A stretch of DNA of 64,000 nt, from contig CM065299.1 in assembly GCA_032871835.1 (NCBI GenBank), positions 48,062,706-48,126,705 of the forward strand. The letters run 5' to 3'. A model generated the notes under the pieces. The model did no database searches, was not told where the DNA came from, and saw nothing but the letters and a program-made list of their open reading frames with translations. Source of the stretch: Dipteronia dyeriana. Lineage: Eukaryota; Streptophyta; Magnoliopsida; Sapindales; Sapindaceae. The translations under genes and the position numbers were made by a program. This document shows, in pieces, positions 61,019 to 64,000 of the stretch (position 1 is the stretch's first letter; each line of letters opens with the position of its first letter).

Positions 61019-61560
61019 ATACCCTCTTAAAATATTTTTACCGAGTAGAATTCAGTTCGACGAAAATATTTTAACTGCTGTGAATTCGGACTAGCCTTTT
61101 GTCTTTCTCTTCTCAATTTCTTTCTAATGAAATAATAATAATACTTAAACAATTCACTGCATTAATCGTGTGTCTTAATGGCAACCACGTATCTGCGGTT
61201 TGTATCTTCACGCGAAATCTAATGATTGTGAAGTTATAAAATCTTGACGGCCTAATCTGTTCTTTCAACGACACGTGTCCTTTAATTTTTTGGTTTCTCA
61301 AATATCATTTATGAGACGCGGCTTGTCGTCTATCGAAAATGCTGCCTACGTCACCAAATCCTTTTGACTTTCCCACTTTTTGAGACCCTATGGTTTTGTG
61401 TCTTCGACCTTTTAAATAGTTTGTTTAAACTTAAGGAGGCTGGTCCAATTCATTTTTTACAGAGAGAAGCAAATAACCAAGGTTTTCTTGCGCATGGATT
61501 CGCCTTGATTCTTCATGAAGCTTTTCCTGGTTTCTTCGTATCTCCTTTAAAGGTCAGTTC
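61019..61560. other. Spacer between second Tat LTR and antisense gene
   Basis: It is collinear with 21588-22110. No gene is certain, and the start of the antisense gene is probably near its right end. Confidence 0.5.
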
Positions 61561-64000
61561 AGATGGATCCTGTTTCATGACAGTGCCTTTTTGTTATAGT
61601 TTTCGAAGCTCTTGAGTGTGTAGATTTTCAATTGGTTTATTGTGTTCATAGGTTATTGGGGGAAGCTCCCCCTGATGGGCCTGATTTTCTAGATGTTGAT
61701 GTTGATGTTTCTGGGCTTTATCCTGATGTTCATTTTAGTTATAGCTTTGAATCTTCTTCCAACTCTAAGTCTTTCATTTCTGATCATAGGGTTCCTTTAT
61801 GATCTAGGATGGGAAAGCACTAGAGTAACCGTACGATACACAAACATGGTTCAAGCAGTACTCGTTAGCGAGAAGGATGTTGAAGAAGAGCATCGGGCTT
61901 CTCGGATCCCTTTTTTTCTTGATTTTCCGATAGCGAGAAGGCAGAAATCAAAAATTATCGCACTCGATTTGATCTGGACGATTCGGTTTTATTGGCTACT
62001 GCTGGTAATAGAGCCGTGTGGAACCCTCCCTAAGGCATGGTAGCAATTTATGGATCCATGCTCTGCTGCGGTGTGACTTTTCCCCTTCAGCCTTTCATTG
62101 CTTAGTTCCTTGCTGAGGCGGAGATTACTCCAACCCAACTTGTCCCGAACAACTATAGGATCCTGATGTGTATGTGGCACATGTGGAGCCGAATAAACTT
62201 GCCACTGCCTTCTCCTCTTGAAATTAGATATTTTTATACTCTAAAGCAGTCTGGTCGGACTGGAACCTACTTTATTCTATCCAGCCAGCAAGATAGCTGG
62301 ATTTCTGATGGGACAAAGGTGATACCGGGAGTCGATATTTCCTTAGACGTCAAGAAGAAAGGCTTTGTGTGGGGTTTCCTTATCTCAAACAAGCACTGGA
62401 AAAATAGTTGGTTTTTTACTGGAGGGAACTTGGGACTCGAGATCGAGCTCTCGAATGGGGAAGATTGGAAAGTATTAAAGGTTTTCTGTTTCTTTTGCTC
62501 TCTTGATCACTGGAACAAGTCTCGGTCTAGCTTTACTAATACCGAGTTGACTAACCTTGCTCGGGCGGATGCGTGCACTCTAGAGAAAAGAAGCAGGTTC
62601 TATCTTTTTGATGAGAAGAAAATGATTTCCTTTGGCTTTTTTCCTCAAATTTTGGATTATCCCAGATGTTGTAAGTAGAATCTCAACTTGTTTTCATTTT
62701 TCTCATTTTGTTCGGTTTTCTAACTCGTTTGTATACAGTTTATAACTCGGACATTATCTGCGACGTTCAGGCTCGCCAGGTTAAGTCATTTACTCAGGCG
62801 AGCCGTAAGGAAGCTTCTCGCTAAAATAAGGAAAGGATTGCTTCACCTGATGATGAGTCGGTTGAGGATTCCAACGAAGTGGATGAGTGAGTTCCTGAGT
62901 ATACTCCTGAAGAAGTTATTCAGCTTACCATGAGATAATCAAGTGGTCCGAGTGGCCCTTTTGGAACTGACGGTGCCCCGAGGGTGTTTGGTGAGCCTAG
63001 TTCCCCGATCGATGAAGTGCCTGCTGAGCAGTTTGCCGTTGGGAACGAGGAAGAAGTTAGAGTACCCCCAGATGACCAGGTTAACCTTCATCCTGATCTT
63101 TTTGAATCCTTCCATGATAGTATTGTAGATCAAGAAGATCCTGCGGCTGACCTCGGCTTCCACCGTACTCGGGTCGAGAAAAGGAAGGTAGCTGATTCTC
63201 CCGTTCATCCTCTAAAAGTTCCTCGGGTGGTGTCATTTGTTGAATCGAGTGATGATGACGCTGATGTTAGAGTTCCCCGAGTGCTCTGGCAGAGGTGCCT
63301 TTGGGAGGAATGGAAACTTCAGACAATCAGAACAAGGATTCTTTACCCTCTGATGTTGAGGATGTAAGAGTAGGATCCTCGGGTAATCCTACATGTCCCA
63401 ACCCCCAGGATATGCTGAGGGTGATGTCATCTGGTCAGGCTTTTATCGGGGATGACCACTGGAGTCGCTTCAGGTGTGGTTCCCCGACAGATCGTCTTCA
63501 AAATATTTTCAACAGCGTGAGCTACGTAAGTCTTCTATCCTGACCCTTGCCTTAATGCTCATTGACTTAAATTTTTAACTTATTCTTCCTTGCAGGTGGT
63601 TGCTGAGTTTGCTGAGTTTATTCAGACCCAATAACATTAAGCGGATCAGATAAGGCAGCTTAAAGCTCAATTGAAGGAGAGTGAGGACAGCTGTGCTCAG
63701 ATTGAGGCGGTCTATCAAAGGGAGGTGAGCTCTACCCAAGAGTTTGCCGATCGTTGTTTTGGCTAAACAAATGGAGGTCAAGGAGAAATTTTCTACTGCA
63801 GAAGAGAAGACAGTATCCTTCCAAAACTTACTCTCTGCCACTCAGGAGTCGATGCTCAAAGCTGAACAAGAGGCTGAGCAAGCCAAATCGTCTTATGAGC
63901 AGAAAATTAAGGACCATATACGTCAGGCCCTGACTGTAGAATCTTGTTCGAAGGAAGCCCAGTTAGAACTTAAAGTCCAAGGGGTTGATCATTTGAAAAG
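61560..64000 (+). pseudogene. Antisense accessory gene of the second Tat element, partial
   Basis: It is collinear with copy 1 but without its insertions. The conserved block runs 62067-62678, with VTFPLQPFI, then PTQLVPNNYRILMCMWHMW (some of it before the open frame at 62166). WISDGTKVIPGVDISLDVKK, WGFLISNKHWKNSWFF and TNLARADACTLEKR follow. An acidic middle with DLGFHRTRVEKRK lies at 62984-63260. The motif QDMLRVMSSGQAFIGDDHWS lies near 63406-63465, then a coiled-coil-like tail to the window edge. Stops interrupt several places, for example near 62822 and 62937. The match to PF04195 is from memory. The gene is cut by the window end. Confidence 0.6.

Overview
The window is nuclear DNA of a flowering plant, most likely a core eudicot. 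It holds intron-rich genes with GT/AG introns, long AT-rich non-coding stretches, and nested plant-type LTR retrotransposons and DNA transposons. The species cannot be named from the sequence. No rRNA, tRNA or CRISPR array was found. Only two host genes look intact: a proline iminopeptidase gene (coding 642-6550, +, ten coding exons) and a KRP/ICK-type cyclin-dependent kinase inhibitor gene (42306-44345, +, three exons). Splicing both at canonical GT/AG sites gives uninterrupted reading frames of 333 and 194 codons.

Left part. Downstream of the peptidase gene lies a 2.7-kb element with long terminal inverted repeats (6806-9543), with a non-autonomous hAT-like element (7785-9268) nested inside it. 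Next come a 645-bp tandem duplication (10064-11352) and an old gypsy LTR-like remnant (11353-13430). From about 13840 to 20734 there is a decayed two-gene Mutator-like element. It has a MuDR-type transposase on + (14351-16651) and, convergent to it, a DUF1985/Ulp1-like cysteine protease gene on - (20259-16842). Both genes are preceded by arrays of a ~21-bp CTCGAT repeat. This resembles the Ulp-carrying MULEs (KI-MULEs) known from plants.

Middle part. Positions 20735-39336 hold one Ty3/gypsy element of Tat type on the - strand: 3' LTR, antisense extra gene, integrase, RNase H, reverse transcriptase, protease, gag, primer binding site, 5' LTR. It is broken by at least five later insertions: two solo LTRs with target duplications, two LTR fragments, and an hAT-like element whose empty site can be read in a second copy of the same gene at 62 kb. 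A 25-bp tandem repeat lies between pol and the antisense gene. An Athila-like gag/protease remnant (39337-40475, -), low-complexity DNA and a possible SINE precede the KRP gene.

Right part. After the KRP gene come two MITE-like elements. A Ty1/copia element follows (LTR 46288-47991, gag to 50158). It is split by a second, structurally complete 9.5-kb copia element (50408-59945) with 2.43-kb LTRs and the target duplication GATAC. At 60311 a second Tat-type element begins (LTR 60311-61018, then its antisense gene) and runs off the window. Every transposon gene seen carries stops, frameshifts or deletions, so the mobile part is a graveyard. Its interest lies in the layering of insertions and in the accessory genes carried by the Tat and MULE elements.
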